Shown: positions 9,974 to 18,738 of the stretch, in pieces
Numbering within the stretch: position 1 is the stretch's first letter
Layout: every line of letters starts with the position of its first letter
Assembly: GCF_028595305.1 (NCBI RefSeq)
Contig: NZ_JAQQXS010000021.1
Span: 1 to 63,452, forward strand
DNA length: 63,452 nucleotides
DNA from: Roseateles koreensis
GTDB taxonomy: Bacteria > Pseudomonadota > Gammaproteobacteria > Burkholderiales > Burkholderiaceae_C
Reading direction: 5' to 3'
Translations under genes and position numbers: made by a program
Notes under the pieces: generated by a model
Databases searched by the model: none
What the model was told of the DNA's origin: nothing
Seen by the model: only the letters and a program-made list of their open reading frames with translations

Positions 9974-12900
9974 GATGCTTGCGCCCGTTCGAGCAGAGAC
10001 GCGAGGTCCAAGTTGATACTGGTTACCGCCCAATCAGGCTCTTGCGTGAAAGGGTTGCGGACGTAATGGGGGCCTTCATGGTCGTCGCCATCGACGATCA
10101 CGATGGCCAAGATGAACTTGTCGGCCTGGTTAAGCCCATAGAGGATTTCGTTGCGGGTAACGGTAATGGTGGATTGGCCCTTGGATCGTCCCTTGACCTC
10201 GATATGGCGGGCCTGCGGGAGCTTGCCCTCGACCACCGGGACAATCGCCGTCAAATCCCATCCGCACTTCTCGGCGGACACGTCGATTACCTGGTGCCCC
10301 TTGGCCTGCTCCGCCTTGCGGACGGCCTCCATGGCGACCTTCTCGACGCGGGCTCTGGCCTGCGCATCGGCTGACCATGTCGGGCCTTCGACCTCCCCAC
10401 TTCGCATCGCTATTAGCCCCGCCGGAATCACGAGGGCGCCGCCTACGACCACCGGCATGCCAGAGACCACATGCCGCATGGCTTGAAGCCCCTTCGTGCG
10501 GGCTTCAAGGCGCACCGTCAATTCATCAATCGTGCGCCGGACATTCTCCAAGGGAAGCCGGACATCCTTGCCTACGGATAGGTCGGTCTTGAGCTTCTCG
10601 TGGCGGTCGGACCAGTAGTCAATCTCCTTGACCAACCGCTCGTGGATCGCCGCGAGGTTCTTGTCGATCTGGCGCTCGCGGCGCTCCCTGACTTCCTCGA
10701 AGTGCTCGGGCACGAGCTTGTCGGATGCATGGCTGAGAGCTGCCTCCTCCAGGTCTTTCTTGATCCAGTCGGCATCGATCTCGTTTGCCACCATGGCCCG
10801 CTGATCCGGCTCGATGGGGTTGAGGTCCAAGTGGGGCGCCCAACCGGCATTGCAGATTTGGCCGTGGCGGTCGATGGTCACGAATTGCAAGCGGCGCGAT
10901 ACAACCAAGCCCGACTCGCCGCCCTCCTTGACCGAATGGTCGATCAGAAACAAAAGCTTCGGATCAATGCCCTCGTCGTTGGGGTCCACCAGCACCGCCC
11001 CTTGTTTGAGCTTGCCTCGGTGCTGCTCGATCATGAGGTCCACAACCGACTGCATGAGAGGATGGGCCGGGTGCAAGAGGCTCGCCACCGCTTCATTGGG
11101 CTTGTCCTCGATGCGGACCTTGTTCTTCTCGAAGCAGACCCGCTCGTATTTGGTCACCACCGGATTCATGTTGCGGCGATCCCGCCCCGAAATCTGGCGG
11201 TCGCGCTCGCGGATGTTCGCGGGAACAAACGTGATCTCGTAGCGGCCTGATCCACGCGGGCGCAGGTCCCCGCCAAGACGCTCGAAGGCTTGGGCAAAGA
11301 ATGACCGGATGAAATAGGGCTGGAGCTTTCTGGCCTCGGCCTTCTCCATCTCTTCTTTGAGAGCGAACAGGCGCTCCTCGCTCATGACTTCTTCGGCCAA
11401 GGCGTTGCGTTTGATGATCTCGCGGAGCTTCTCGGTTTCCAACGCGGTTGCGACCACTTCGCGAAGATGGAGCTTGCGGGCCGGGTCTTCCCCGTAGCGA
11501 ATCGCCTCGATCAGCAAGTCCCGCAGGCTCACGCCCTCGAAAACCTCGCCCAAGATATCGAACACACGGCCACCCAAGGCTTTGCGCTCGATCTCGATCT
11601 TGTCGAAGAGCTTTTGGAACACGTCGCCCTCGCGGGTTTCGGCGGCGACCATGTTCCACAAGTGGCAAACCTGCGTTTGCCCGATGCGGTGGATACGGCC
11701 AAAGCGCTGCTCCAAGCGGTTCGGGTTCCAAGGCAAGTCGTAGTTCACCATGAGGTGGGCGTTCTGCAAGTTCACGCCTTCCCCCGCCGCGTCCGTGGCA
11801 AGCAAGACACGTGTGTCCTTATCGTTGCGGAACAGCTCTTGAACCTTGCGCCGATCTTCGCGGTGAACCCCGCCGTGGATCATCACGACGGCTTCATGCT
11901 TGCCCAAGAGGCCCCGAATCCGGTCGGCCAAATAGTTCAATGTGTCGCGGTGCTCAGTGAAGATGATGAGCTTGCGCTGCAAGCCATCGGGGCCACGCAT
12001 CTCAGGCGTGTTCTGCAAGAGCTCGCGCAGCTCCTCCCACTTGCGATCTTGTCCAGAATGGACCAAGGTCTTCGCCTGTTCTTCGAGGTGCCCCAGTGTG
12101 AAGACTTCGGCTTCGAGCTCGGCAATGGTTTGGGCGGCGGTGGCCTGGTCAACGACTTCCTCTTCGAACTCCTCGTAGTCCTCAGGGGCCATGTCGTCAG
12201 CCGAATCCCAAATGTCCTCGGACGCCTTATCCGCGTAGGTCTCCGCCAATGACTTGCCGCCCCCGCGCTGCTTGATCTTCTCTTCTTCGATCCGGCGTTT
12301 GAGCTTCTCGCGGCGCCGCTTCAAGGATTGATAGATCGCCTCGGGGCTTGATGCCAATCGGCGTTGCAGGGCCGTCAGGGCGAAGCCGACTGTTCCCTTG
12401 CGCTTGCCGTCGAGTTGATCCGCGCGGTTCATCTCTTCTTTGACGTAGGTCGTTACGTCGTTGTAGAGCTGCGCCTCAGCTTCCGATAGCTTGTAGTTGG
12501 CGGTGTAGGCCACCCGCTCAGGGAAGAGCCTCGTGCCATCGAACTTCAACAGGTCTTCTTTAACCATCCGGCGCATGAGGTCGGTCACATCGACCTTGTG
12601 GGCTCCGTCGCGGAACTTGCCATAAAAGCGATCCGAGTCCAGCAGCGACATGAAGAGCTGGAAATCCTCCTCCTTGCCGTTGTGGGGCGTGGCCGTCATC
12701 AGCAAGAAGTGCCGGGTGACAGAACCCAAGAGCTGGCCCAGCTTGAAGCGTTTGGTCTCGTTGATCTTGGTGCCGAACCAAGTGGCCGAGAGCTTGTGGG
12801 CTTCGTCCACCACGATCAGGTCCCAACGGGAATTCCTGATCTTCTCTTGGAGCTCTTCACTGCGCGAAAGCTGGTCGAGCCGGGCAACGAGCAAATCGTG

Positions 12901-13491
12901 GTCGTCGAACGGGTTGCCCGACCGGCTTTGATCCATCAAGTCGCGACCAAACAGCGTGAACGAGAGCCCGAACTTCTCGAACAATTCGTCTTGCCACTGC
13001 TCCACAAGGCTTCCAGGCGACACGATCAGGATGCGGGCGGCGTCTGCACGCATCAGCAGCTCGCGAATTAAGAGTCCCGCCATGATTGTCTTGCCAGCAC
13101 CCGGATCGTCGGCCAGCACGTAGCGCAGCGGCTGCCTTGGCAGCATGGACTCATAGACCGCGGTGATCTGGTGCGGGAGCGGCTCAACGTTCGACGTATG
13201 GACCGCCATCATGGGATCGAACAGGTGCGCGAGGTTGATCCGGTAGGCCTCGGCAGCAAGCTTGAATTCCGCACCGTCAGCGTCGAAGCTCCAGGGACGC
13301 CCAACGGATGCGATGTTGAGCTCCGACTCGTTGGAGCGGAACAGCACCCGCTCGCCCAAGCGGCCGTCATCGGCTTTGTAGACGACCGTGACGGCGTTGT
13401 CGCCCAAGGGGTCGGCGCTGACCACACGCACCACCTTGCCGGGTTCGATGCCGGATATCTGGGCGCCCTTGGATATTTGTTCGAGTTTCAT
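9970..13491 (-). CDS. SNF2-like helicase with C-terminal DUF3883 domain, first core gene of the Hma-type operon
   Basis: The 1173-residue superfamily 2 helicase has Walker A DDPGAGKT at 128-135 and DEAH at 229-232, followed by [10 protein letters not shown]. The second RecA-like half has [11 protein letters not shown], then [28 protein letters not shown], then [11 protein letters not shown]. An acidic, coiled insertion lies between the two halves. The last 110 residues (GWDLTAIVP...[10 protein letters not shown]...[18 protein letters not shown]) fit DUF3883, a nuclease-fold-like domain with an E-x-K core. The start overlaps the WYL stop (ATGA at 13,491) and the stop overlaps the methylase start. 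It probably scans or unwinds invading DNA; the role is inferred from family context. Confidence 0.9.
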   Translation of the reverse strand: MKLEQISKGAQISGIEPGKVVRVVSADPLGDNAVTVVYKADDGRLGERVLFRSNESELNIASVGRPWSFDADGAEFKLAAEAYRINLAHLFDPMMAVHTSNVEPLPHQITAVYESMLPRQPLRYVLADDPGAGKTIMAGLLIRELLMRADAARILIVSPGSLVEQWQDELFEKFGLSFTLFGRDLMDQSRSGNPFDDHDLLVARLDQLSRSEELQEKIRNSRWDLIVVDEAHKLSATWFGTKINETKRFKLGQLLGSVTRHFLLMTATPHNGKEEDFQLFMSLLDSDRFYGKFRDGAHKVDVTDLMRRMVKEDLLKFDGTRLFPERVAYTANYKLSEAEAQLYNDVTTYVKEEMNRADQLDGKRKGTVGFALTALQRRLASSPEAIYQSLKRRREKLKRRIEEEKIKQRGGGKSLAETYADKASEDIWDSADDMAPEDYEEFEEEVVDQATAAQTIAELEAEVFTLGHLEEQAKTLVHSGQDRKWEELRELLQNTPEMRGPDGLQRKLIIFTEHRDTLNYLADRIRGLLGKHEAVVMIHGGVHREDRRKVQELFRNDKDTRVLLATDAAGEGVNLQNAHLMVNYDLPWNPNRLEQRFGRIHRIGQTQVCHLWNMVAAETREGDVFQKLFDKIEIERKALGGRVFDILGEVFEGVSLRDLLIEAIRYGEDPARKLHLREVVATALETEKLREIIKRNALAEEVMSEERLFALKEEMEKAEARKLQPYFIRSFFAQAFERLGGDLRPRGSGRYEITFVPANIRERDRQISGRDRRNMNPVVTKYERVCFEKNKVRIEDKPNEAVASLLHPAHPLMQSVVDLMIEQHRGKLKQGAVLVDPNDEGIDPKLLFLIDHSVKEGGESGLVVSRRLQFVTIDRHGQICNAGWAPHLDLNPIEPDQRAMVANEIDADWIKKDLEEAALSHASDKLVPEHFEEVRERRERQIDKNLAAIHERLVKEIDYWSDRHEKLKTDLSVGKDVRLPLENVRRTIDELTVRLEARTKGLQAMRHVVSGMPVVVGGALVIPAGLIAMRSGEVEGPTWSADAQARARVEKVAMEAVRKAEQAKGHQVIDVSAEKCGWDLTAIVPVVEGKLPQARHIEVKGRSKGQSTITVTRNEILYGLNQADKFILAIVIVDGDDHEGPHYVRNPFTQEPDWAVTSINLDLASLLERAQAS

Positions 13492-14423
13492 TCGGTCCTC
13501 CCCTGTGCTGCTTGCTCATCGGCTGCAGTCTCGCCCGCGTCAAAGTATCCCGGCGCAAGAGTGGCACTCTCAACTCCATAGAGCGTTTGCGGATTGCGTA
13601 GCCACAAGTGATGCGACGCATGATCGAGCCGATGTCCGGGCGAACTGTCAACAGACCATCGCCGCAAAACATAGCCGACAAGGGCGGCCCTTGCCTTGAT
13701 ACGCAAAACACCCTCCAACATGCCGTAGTCTGCCTCGACGGCACTGGGCCATGAGATGCTCGGATGCGGGACCAGCTCTAGGTCAACGATCCGAGCCCAT
13801 TGTTCGTCGGCGCTCAAGAGCTCATGCTCCTGCACTTCGCTTTCGATCATCTGAGCCTTTGTCAGCCGCGTGAGCACGAAGTCGCCAAATCGAGCCTTGT
13901 CACGGTCGAACGCTCGGATGTGCCAGCGAAACCCGTTGTCTGCCAAGGCAACCGGCACCAGATCGCGACATGTTTCGCCGGAAGACAGCGATAAATAGTT
14001 GACTCGTACTGCCTTCTTGGCAACCAAGGCTCGGGTGATGGTTGCAAGCACATCCAAGTTCGGCTTTATCAGTTGACCCGGCCCTTCACAAGGCGCTGCT
14101 TGGCGCAGCTTTAGATCGAGGCCGTCACCAAAGCCTAGCAACAGCCAGGCCAGGACTCGTTCTGTCGAAAAAGGGAAAACCGGACTAAAGGAATCGGACG
14201 GCCGATAACACCGCCCAGCCACGTCGTAATCAAGATTGGCCGGGGCGATATCGCGATAAGAGCTCAAGTCCCGTGAAGCAGCCGCGGGCTTAACGCCAAA
14301 ACGAGCTTCGATGTCCCCTCGCCGCAGCTCACCGGCAAAGAAAGCTCGCAACTCAAGGAACGCAAGGCGTTCGCGTTGTGCCTGCGGCACATCCATTGAT
14401 ACGGCCAAGCTGTCCTTTCCCAT
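13488..14423 (-). CDS. WYL-domain transcription regulator (BrxR/CapW-like) heading the defence operon
   Basis: The 311-residue protein has a winged helix near the N-terminus ([35 protein letters not shown]). A WYL-type Sm-like domain follows ([14 protein letters not shown]...[21 protein letters not shown]), then a C-terminal extension. Such regulators repress defence operons and are thought to respond to a ligand, possibly a nucleic acid, bound by the WYL pocket. Its stop overlaps the helicase start, so it controls and is co-transcribed with the operon it probably represses. The start may be 14,423 or an in-frame ATG at 14,396. An operator is expected in 14,424-14,500 but is not certain by eye. 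Confidence 0.85.
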   Translation of the reverse strand: MGKDSLAVSMDVPQAQRERLAFLELRAFFAGELRRGDIEARFGVKPAAASRDLSSYRDIAPANLDYDVAGRCYRPSDSFSPVFPFSTERVLAWLLLGFGDGLDLKLRQAAPCEGPGQLIKPNLDVLATITRALVAKKAVRVNYLSLSSGETCRDLVPVALADNGFRWHIRAFDRDKARFGDFVLTRLTKAQMIESEVQEHELLSADEQWARIVDLELVPHPSISWPSAVEADYGMLEGVLRIKARAALVGYVLRRWSVDSSPGHRLDHASHHLWLRNPQTLYGVESATLAPGYFDAGETAADEQAAQGRTE

Positions 14424-14748
14424 GCTGATTGCCCGCTAGAAGATGTTGAATAAGATCAGAAAGACGATACCATACTCATCATCTTGATTAGGTAGAGCTC
14501 GTACAAATAGACCGCCAAACTACCCCAACAACGACTCAAGCACGCCAAGGAAAGCACCTGAGTCGTTCACCAATTTGATGCACCGCTCGCTTCAATTTCT
14601 TTCAAGTTGGCGGCGATACATCCAACTGCGGACCGAGGCCCCCCAGGGTCGTTGTATGACATTTCTTGTAAATCAGTATTGATTCTTCTATCGGCTGTGT
14701 AAAACTGATCGTGTGCCACCAGTCATTTGCGGAGTCGTATCCACACCG

Positions 14749-14771
14749 AACCGCAGAACCGCAGAACCGCA
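14749..14771. repeat. 23-bp repeat of AACCGCAG units, left copy
   Basis: Three tandem AACCGCAG-type units (the last ends in CGCA) form a 23-bp block. Its exact reverse complement is at 17,089-17,111. The pair flanks the YfjI/DUF3987 and XRE-B genes. The rest of 14,424-14,785, between the WYL gene and the DUF3987 stop, shows no gene; an AT-rich patch near 14,440-14,500 is the likely promoter of the WYL operon. Confidence 0.75.
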
Positions 14772-14785
14772 TACGGGCGGTCTGT

Positions 14786-16207
14786 TCAGCCAAGCCGGAT
14801 TTGCCACGCTACCTTGCGTCGAACCCCGTCCCAGATGCAACCGTCAGGCATAAGTCGCACTAGATTGTGGTCTGCAAGTACAGACATCGCTGCCCTTGCG
14901 CCGTCAGCACGCCGCAGCTTTGCGGGGCCAGCTTTGACCAGTTCTCCTAAGGAAATGCTGGAGACTCTTCGATCTCGCAACCAAGTCCACAACACTGCAG
15001 CGTCACTGGTCGCCACGCTGTGGACCTTTGATCCTTCGAGCCGAAGTGCTTCATTGAGATAGAAATGAACGACACGTTCCGCTCCGATTAGCTGCTGCAA
15101 ATTGATCGAAGAAGCGTTCATATCTTGTATCAAAGTAAAGCAGCCGGCTACGCGCAGGATCTGCTCAGCGGCTTTGGAGGCGAATCGGCGAATGGGATGA
15201 AACTCCTGACCAATAGCGTGTTCAATATCGTTGAACATTGCTATCCACGCATCCAGCACCTCTCCTTCGACAACAAGGCCTCGCGGCGCGAGTTCATGAA
15301 ACTCATTGAGTGGCCAGGGCGTATTCAAGATGGACGAAATGGCGTCGTTGTACGCGAGGAATTCTGGCATCTGCACAACATTGATATTTCGATACATCCG
15401 CGTGCCAGCGGTACTGCCTGGATATGACGTTAGGTACCTGGCGAACAAGCCGGAGTCTTGCAGTGCTGCATTAGCCAGCCAAGTTAGGGCCGCACGCGGT
15501 TGAATCATCAAATGCACCGCGACGCGGCGCCCGAACAACTTCACCGCACCCTCCTTCGCTCGCACCCGGTCGAGCGCTTCACCATCCCACAGTTGGTTCA
15601 GGCCGGCGGCAGTGCGCAGCGCGGCATCATCAGACATTGCATGGCCACCGATAAAGCGTCCGCCCTCAGCTGAGAAAATTCCCAACGCTGGCAAACCGGT
15701 TCCGAGAAGTTTCGACAAGCCTTCAATCGTCGGATCGCCCGTCAAAAACACGGCATCCCGTGGTTTATCCAACTCACCGCGACCCGCATGCCCGGCGCTC
15801 TTCTGAGGCTGCGTTTCCCGCCTTTGCTGATCAGCCAGGAACTTCTCGAAGGCCCTGTGGGGCCGCAGCACGATTGAGTCAACAGCACTCTTTCTTTCTC
15901 CAGATTCTGCGACTGAAATAACGAACAAACTGAGCGGAGATACGGAACCATGGGGCATCAGCACGTTGCCGAACGGTTGAACCGCAAGACTTGCAGCCGC
16001 GATCAGGCTGCCGCCGATGATGCCATCGGGGGCTTGAATTGCATCCGAGATCAGTCTCCCTACATCACACAAAACACGCGGTAGTGCGTCCATGGGAAAC
16101 GGGTTTGGCGCTGAGGATGCACCGTCCAGGGGAAGCGGCGGGCCAAGCCATTCCTCGTTGGTGCTGGGTTCTTCAAAACTCAAAATTTCTGGAAGATCAT
16201 TTTTCAT
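14786..16207 (-). CDS. YfjI family / DUF3987 protein
   Basis: The 473-residue protein matches the DUF3987 (YfjI) family of mobile-element proteins. Near the N-terminus is GIIGGSLIAAASLAVQPFGNVL, followed by a degenerate P-loop LFVISVAESGERKSAVDSIV, then DPTIEGLSKLL and FSAEGGRFIGGHAM. These features are typical of the helicase-like core of phage and plasmid primase-helicases, so a replication role is inferred. The ATG at 16,207 is chosen; a GTG at 16,267 would add 20 residues, and neither has a strong ribosome site. It is divergent from the XRE-B gene, with 229 bases between them, and the pair is bracketed by the inverted 23-bp repeats. Confidence 0.8.
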   Translation of the reverse strand: MKNDLPEILSFEEPSTNEEWLGPPLPLDGASSAPNPFPMDALPRVLCDVGRLISDAIQAPDGIIGGSLIAAASLAVQPFGNVLMPHGSVSPLSLFVISVAESGERKSAVDSIVLRPHRAFEKFLADQQRRETQPQKSAGHAGRGELDKPRDAVFLTGDPTIEGLSKLLGTGLPALGIFSAEGGRFIGGHAMSDDAALRTAAGLNQLWDGEALDRVRAKEGAVKLFGRRVAVHLMIQPRAALTWLANAALQDSGLFARYLTSYPGSTAGTRMYRNINVVQMPEFLAYNDAISSILNTPWPLNEFHELAPRGLVVEGEVLDAWIAMFNDIEHAIGQEFHPIRRFASKAAEQILRVAGCFTLIQDMNASSINLQQLIGAERVVHFYLNEALRLEGSKVHSVATSDAAVLWTWLRDRRVSSISLGELVKAGPAKLRRADGARAAMSVLADHNLVRLMPDGCIWDGVRRKVAWQIRLG

Positions 16208-16436
16208 ATGGAGGTCGTTTGCTAAGCAGTCGGGGGTCCGACTAAAAGCGCGCTTATGTGTATGCACAAACGCACACCAGTCTGCTAATTCAAACTGGAT
16301 GTAGCTGTCTATGAAGAACTCACAGCCTGTTTATGCGAAACGCCGCCTTCTGAGAAATTTTTTGCTTTTTCTGCTGACTCTGCATTGTTGAAGCTATACA
16401 TAGAGTCGGCACATTGCCCGGCATACAGGACAAAAC

Positions 16437-17009
16437 ATGATCGAACTACAAGTGCCAGATGCAAGCCGCTACGTAAATGAGTTATGCCAGGAACAGGACG
16501 AACCCATTCTGATTCGGCTCCTCGATATTCATGCTGCTCAAAGCGGCTGGAGTACCGCTGATCTCGCCCGTTTTCTGGGGGTCACAGTTGGCTACCTCAG
16601 CCAACTCTCCTCGCGTCAAAAGGCCATCCACCGAATTCCGGATGACCTGGTGGGCGCATGTGCTGATCTACTCAGCGTGCCTGCATTTGTGGTGCAACTG
16701 CTGGTTGGCAGAGTCAAGCCAGCGGACCTTGTTACACAACCTGGAACTAGCAGTCTTTGCAACGTCGAATTGCTAGAAGTCATGCTGGCGGACAGCATCT
16801 GGATGGAGTTGGTGCCCCTTGGTATCGTTCATATGGAACTCGAACTTGTGAATGCGTACGTGTGTTTGCATGTACTCCATTCAGAAAGTTCAGTCGTGCC
16901 CAATAGCAATGCTGACCTTGTGCTGAAACGCCTGGGGCACTTTGCACAGCAGCTTGAAGCTTCCAGCATGGATTCGAAACAAAAGTATTTCGAAGAGGAC
17001 TTTCTTTGA
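16437..17009 (+). CDS. XRE/Cro-type DNA-binding protein (paralogue B)
   Basis: This 190-residue protein aligns without gaps to residues 1-100 of the protein at 2212. It shares LIRL near residue 25, a helix-turn-helix (STADLARFLGVTVGYLSQLSSR, 39-60) and a hydrophobic LL.VP..VVQLLVGRVKPADL segment (79-98). The C-terminal halves differ. AGGACAAAAC just before the ATG and CTATACA 43 bases upstream resemble the leader of paralogue A. It is divergent from the DUF3987 gene and could regulate it. The family of the second half is not recognised. Confidence 0.8.
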   Translation: MIELQVPDASRYVNELCQEQDEPILIRLLDIHAAQSGWSTADLARFLGVTVGYLSQLSSRQKAIHRIPDDLVGACADLLSVPAFVVQLLVGRVKPADLVTQPGTSSLCNVELLEVMLADSIWMELVPLGIVHMELELVNAYVCLHVLHSESSVVPNSNADLVLKRLGHFAQQLEASSMDSKQKYFEEDFL

Positions 17010-17014
17010 TCGCT

Positions 17015-17041
17015 GACCGCCCCTTTTGGGGCGGTCTTTTT
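17015..17041 (+). terminator. Rho-independent terminator
   Basis: GACCGCCCC and GGGGCGGTC form a 9-bp perfect stem around TTTT, followed by TTTTT. It starts 5 bases after the XRE-B stop. Confidence 0.9.
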
Positions 17042-17088
17042 CGCCTTCCTAAGCCAGTGGGTCGCGCCTCCCAAACGGCCTCTACCCC

Positions 17089-17111
17089 TTGCGGTTCTGC
17101 GGTTCTGCGGT
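17089..17111. repeat. 23-bp repeat, right copy (inverted)
   Basis: This is the exact reverse complement of 14,749-14,771, again three units reading GCGGTTCT on this strand. It follows the XRE-B terminator by 48 bases. It may be an iteron, a dispersed chromosomal repeat or the end of a small inserted unit. Confidence 0.75.
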
Positions 17112-17121
17112 TTCGGGGCAC

Positions 17122-17153
17122 ATCGAAAGCTAGGTGTCAAACGTCGAAAGCTA
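17122..17153. repeat. Two direct repeats TCGAAAGCTAG, 21-bp period
   Basis: TCGAAAGCTAG occurs at 17,122-17,132 and 17,143-17,153, exactly 21 bases apart. Multiple terminal repeats with such spacing are typical of IS21-family ends, so this may be an insertion-sequence scar. No transposase gene remains nearby. The rest of 17,154-17,496 shows no supported gene. Confidence 0.4.
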
Positions 17154-17496
17154 GCCGCATGACGCAATCCGCGCTCGCTGAGTTGCACCGTCGCCGACCA
17201 GGGCTCCTAGAAGTCCTTGCGGTCCCCTCTTCATACACCTAATCTTGCCTTGGGGCAGGGCCATGGGCTCGCCATGTGTGCACGCCGGACACACTCGTGC
17301 TGCAGACCGAGGGGTGATCGCCCTGCCCTACCTAGCTCATTGGGCTACTGCCGATTTCGTAGACACTGATTGAGACTGCGCAACCACCGCCCAACGAACC
17401 TTGTTTGCTCGTAGACCGCGCGGCCCGCAATAGACTAGACACGCACTAGCACGTGAACCCCAAATGGCGGAACATAGGGCACCCAAGGAGACTGCA

Positions 17497-17748
17497 ATGA
17501 CTCACAAGGACACGCCACCAGAAGGCCGTTTCAACAAACTGATCGATGAACAACTGGATCTGGCCGCGGTCAAGCTGAGTTCTGCGTTTCACCTAGGCCG
17601 TGCCGCCCAAGCAGCTTCGAAAGATCTCGATGCAGCGAAGAACTTCGTTCGCATGACCGATACGTCCACGGATCCCATGCTGGCAAAGCTTGAAGAGGCG
17701 ATTCCAACGCGCCCTGATTTCGGGCCATTTCGAGGTCGAAGAGAGTAA
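17497..17748 (+). CDS. Small protein sharing the DFGPFRGRR tail with the serine recombinase
   Basis: The 83-residue protein starts MTHKDTPPEGRFNKLIDEQL after a strong AAGGAGA ribosome site 8 bases upstream, which fixes the start. It is helical and ends in a region nearly identical to the recombinase C-terminus: FVRMTD, LAKLE and, at 74-82, DFGPFRGRR. The DNA of the tails is also similar. The first 45 residues have no family I recognise. The shared tail could be a docking or oligomerisation tag for one partner. A TGTTTAACGGTTAAACA palindrome lies about 210 bases downstream. Confidence 0.7.
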   Translation: MTHKDTPPEGRFNKLIDEQLDLAAVKLSSAFHLGRAAQAASKDLDAAKNFVRMTDTSTDPMLAKLEEAIPTRPDFGPFRGRRE

Positions 17749-17840
17749 TGTCGGGCGGAGCAGCCCGTTGACCTTTTATCCCGAACCCGATGGTGTGCAC
17801 TTGCACTACATACTCTGCAGCAGCACATCTCTCCGGTGGC

Positions 17841-17898
17841 CGTACCCATTTCTTCGTCAAGCGAACCACTTTCTGCGCCGGGCGTACCTATTTCTGCG
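17841..17898. repeat. Three 16-bp direct repeats, 21-bp period (IS21-like end remnant)
   Basis: Copies at 17,841-17,856, 17,862-17,877 and 17,883-17,898 follow the pattern CGTACC.ATTTCT.CG with one or two changes each. Regular 21-bp spacing recalls IS21-family terminal repeats. No istA/istB remains, so this is at best a leftover end. The stretch 17,749-18,140 otherwise contains only the palindrome at 17,957 and weak short frames. Confidence 0.5.
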
Positions 17899-17956
17899 TG
17901 AATGCCTGCGGAACATCACAGTTCGGGCAGCTGGTCCTCCTGGCCGAGCGTAAGGA

Positions 17957-17973
17957 TGTTTAACGGTTAAACA
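17957..17973. promoter_or_regulatory. 17-bp palindrome TGTTTAACGGTTAAACA
   Basis: The site is a perfect palindrome around a single central G. It matches the reverse complement of the site at 1390 at all but its end bases, and shares AACSGTT with those at 315 and 384. Size and symmetry recall repressor operators or centromere-like parS sites, but the sequence is not the usual parS consensus. Confidence 0.5.
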
Positions 17974-18140
17974 CGGAGGTACCGGAACACGATTTGAGCA
18001 AGCCGGGTCCCGAATTGTCCAGCCATCTTGACCCGGCTGAGGCCGGTTTGACTATGCCAAGGAGGTATGACAAAATCGATTACGAAAAACCTCTAGAACC
18101 CTCGAATTTACTGGGTTTTGGTGGAAGTGAGTTTTTTTCT

Positions 18141-18155
18141 CACAGCTTCCGCCAG
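18141..18155. other. Attachment-site core, left copy (attL of the 26-kb element)
   Basis: CACAGCTTCCGCCAG occurs here and at 44,479-44,493 in the same orientation. The right copy lies just outside the tyrosine integrase gene. Each copy is followed by a terminator hairpin. Inside each end of the enclosed segment are two TCTACCAT sites 12 bases apart. CTTCCGCCA resembles a tRNA 3' end, for example selenocysteine tRNA, but no tRNA body stands before either copy. Confidence 0.6.
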
Positions 18156-18165
18156 AAAGTAAGCA

Positions 18166-18192
18166 AAAACGGGCCTTAGCGGCCCGTTTTTT
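18166..18192 (+). terminator. Rho-independent terminator inside attL
   Basis: AAAACGGGCC and GGCCCGTTTT form a strong stem around TTAGC, ending in a T run. It lies 10 bases after the core repeat, as expected if the target was the 3' end of an RNA gene. Confidence 0.8.
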
Positions 18193-18199
18193 ATTCCTC

Positions 18200-18218
18200 T
18201 CTACCATCCTATCTACCA
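18200..18218. other. Integrase arm-type sites, left end
   Basis: TCTACCAT at 18,200 and TCTACCA at 18,212 are 12 bases apart. The same pair with the same spacing lies at 44,340 and 44,352, next to the integrase start. Both pairs are preceded by TTTTTTAT. They are likely binding sites for the integrase arm domain. Confidence 0.6.
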
Positions 18219-18431
18219 ATCATTGATCTGATTGAATTCAGTAGATTTGGGCCCAAGCAGTTGCAGTTCGTTCCAACGAGGCGGTGTCTTCCAGTTCTCT
18301 AGCGGTGCGTCTTTTTGGCCCGGTGGAGCGGCACGCATCCAGTGCCGACCCCGTGACTCCATGGTTGCAACGCTTTTCCGAACCTTGGTCCGTGCCGTTG
18401 AGATCTTTTTCCGATCTAGATTAAATCGCAT
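18213..18431 (-). CDS. Possible small basic protein
   Basis: The frame encodes 72 residues rich in Arg and Lys at the N-terminus (MRFNLDRKKISTARTKVRKS) with a tryptophan-containing second half. It has no clear ribosome site, overlaps the arm-type sites at its end, and matches no family I know. It could be an excisionase-like small gene or a chance frame. The rest of 18,432-18,738 holds only weak frames. Confidence 0.25.
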   Translation of the reverse strand: MRFNLDRKKISTARTKVRKSVATMESRGRHWMRAAPPGQKDAPLENWKTPPRWNELQLLGPKSTEFNQINDW

Positions 18432-18738
18432 GCCGGTATACGCGGTGGTGCAACGCGAACCAACACATGCCGGATCGGCTTCAGACTCTTGGCCGACCTA
18501 TTAACAAGGCAATTGGCTTCAACCAGCCCTACCGACCATTTGCCCAACTTGGCACACTTTCCAACGAATTCCGATCTTGCGGCAGGCTGGTGCACAACAT
18601 CGGTGAGTAGGATTGAAGGCGGTCGCGCGAGTGCAATGCCTTTGCCTGTGAAGTGAGTTCGCTCAGGCGACGCAGTGAACTCGTGACGAATCCCGTGGGT
18701 GTAAGCATTGCCCACCAACCTAAAGCAGGGAGCATAAA

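Noticed and set aside
18141-18155. Core repeat as part of a complete tRNA in the window
   Set aside because: The bases before both copies cannot fold into a cloverleaf; only the 3' end resembles tRNA.
17994-18179. Short frame ending near the left core repeat (MSKPGPELSS...)
   Set aside because: No plausible ribosome site for its first start and no recognisable protein. The in-frame reading of the core repeat as HSFRQ is probably chance.
18416-18718. Minus-strand frame of 100 codons
   Set aside because: No ribosome site, no family, and it overlaps another weak frame. Not enough to call a gene.
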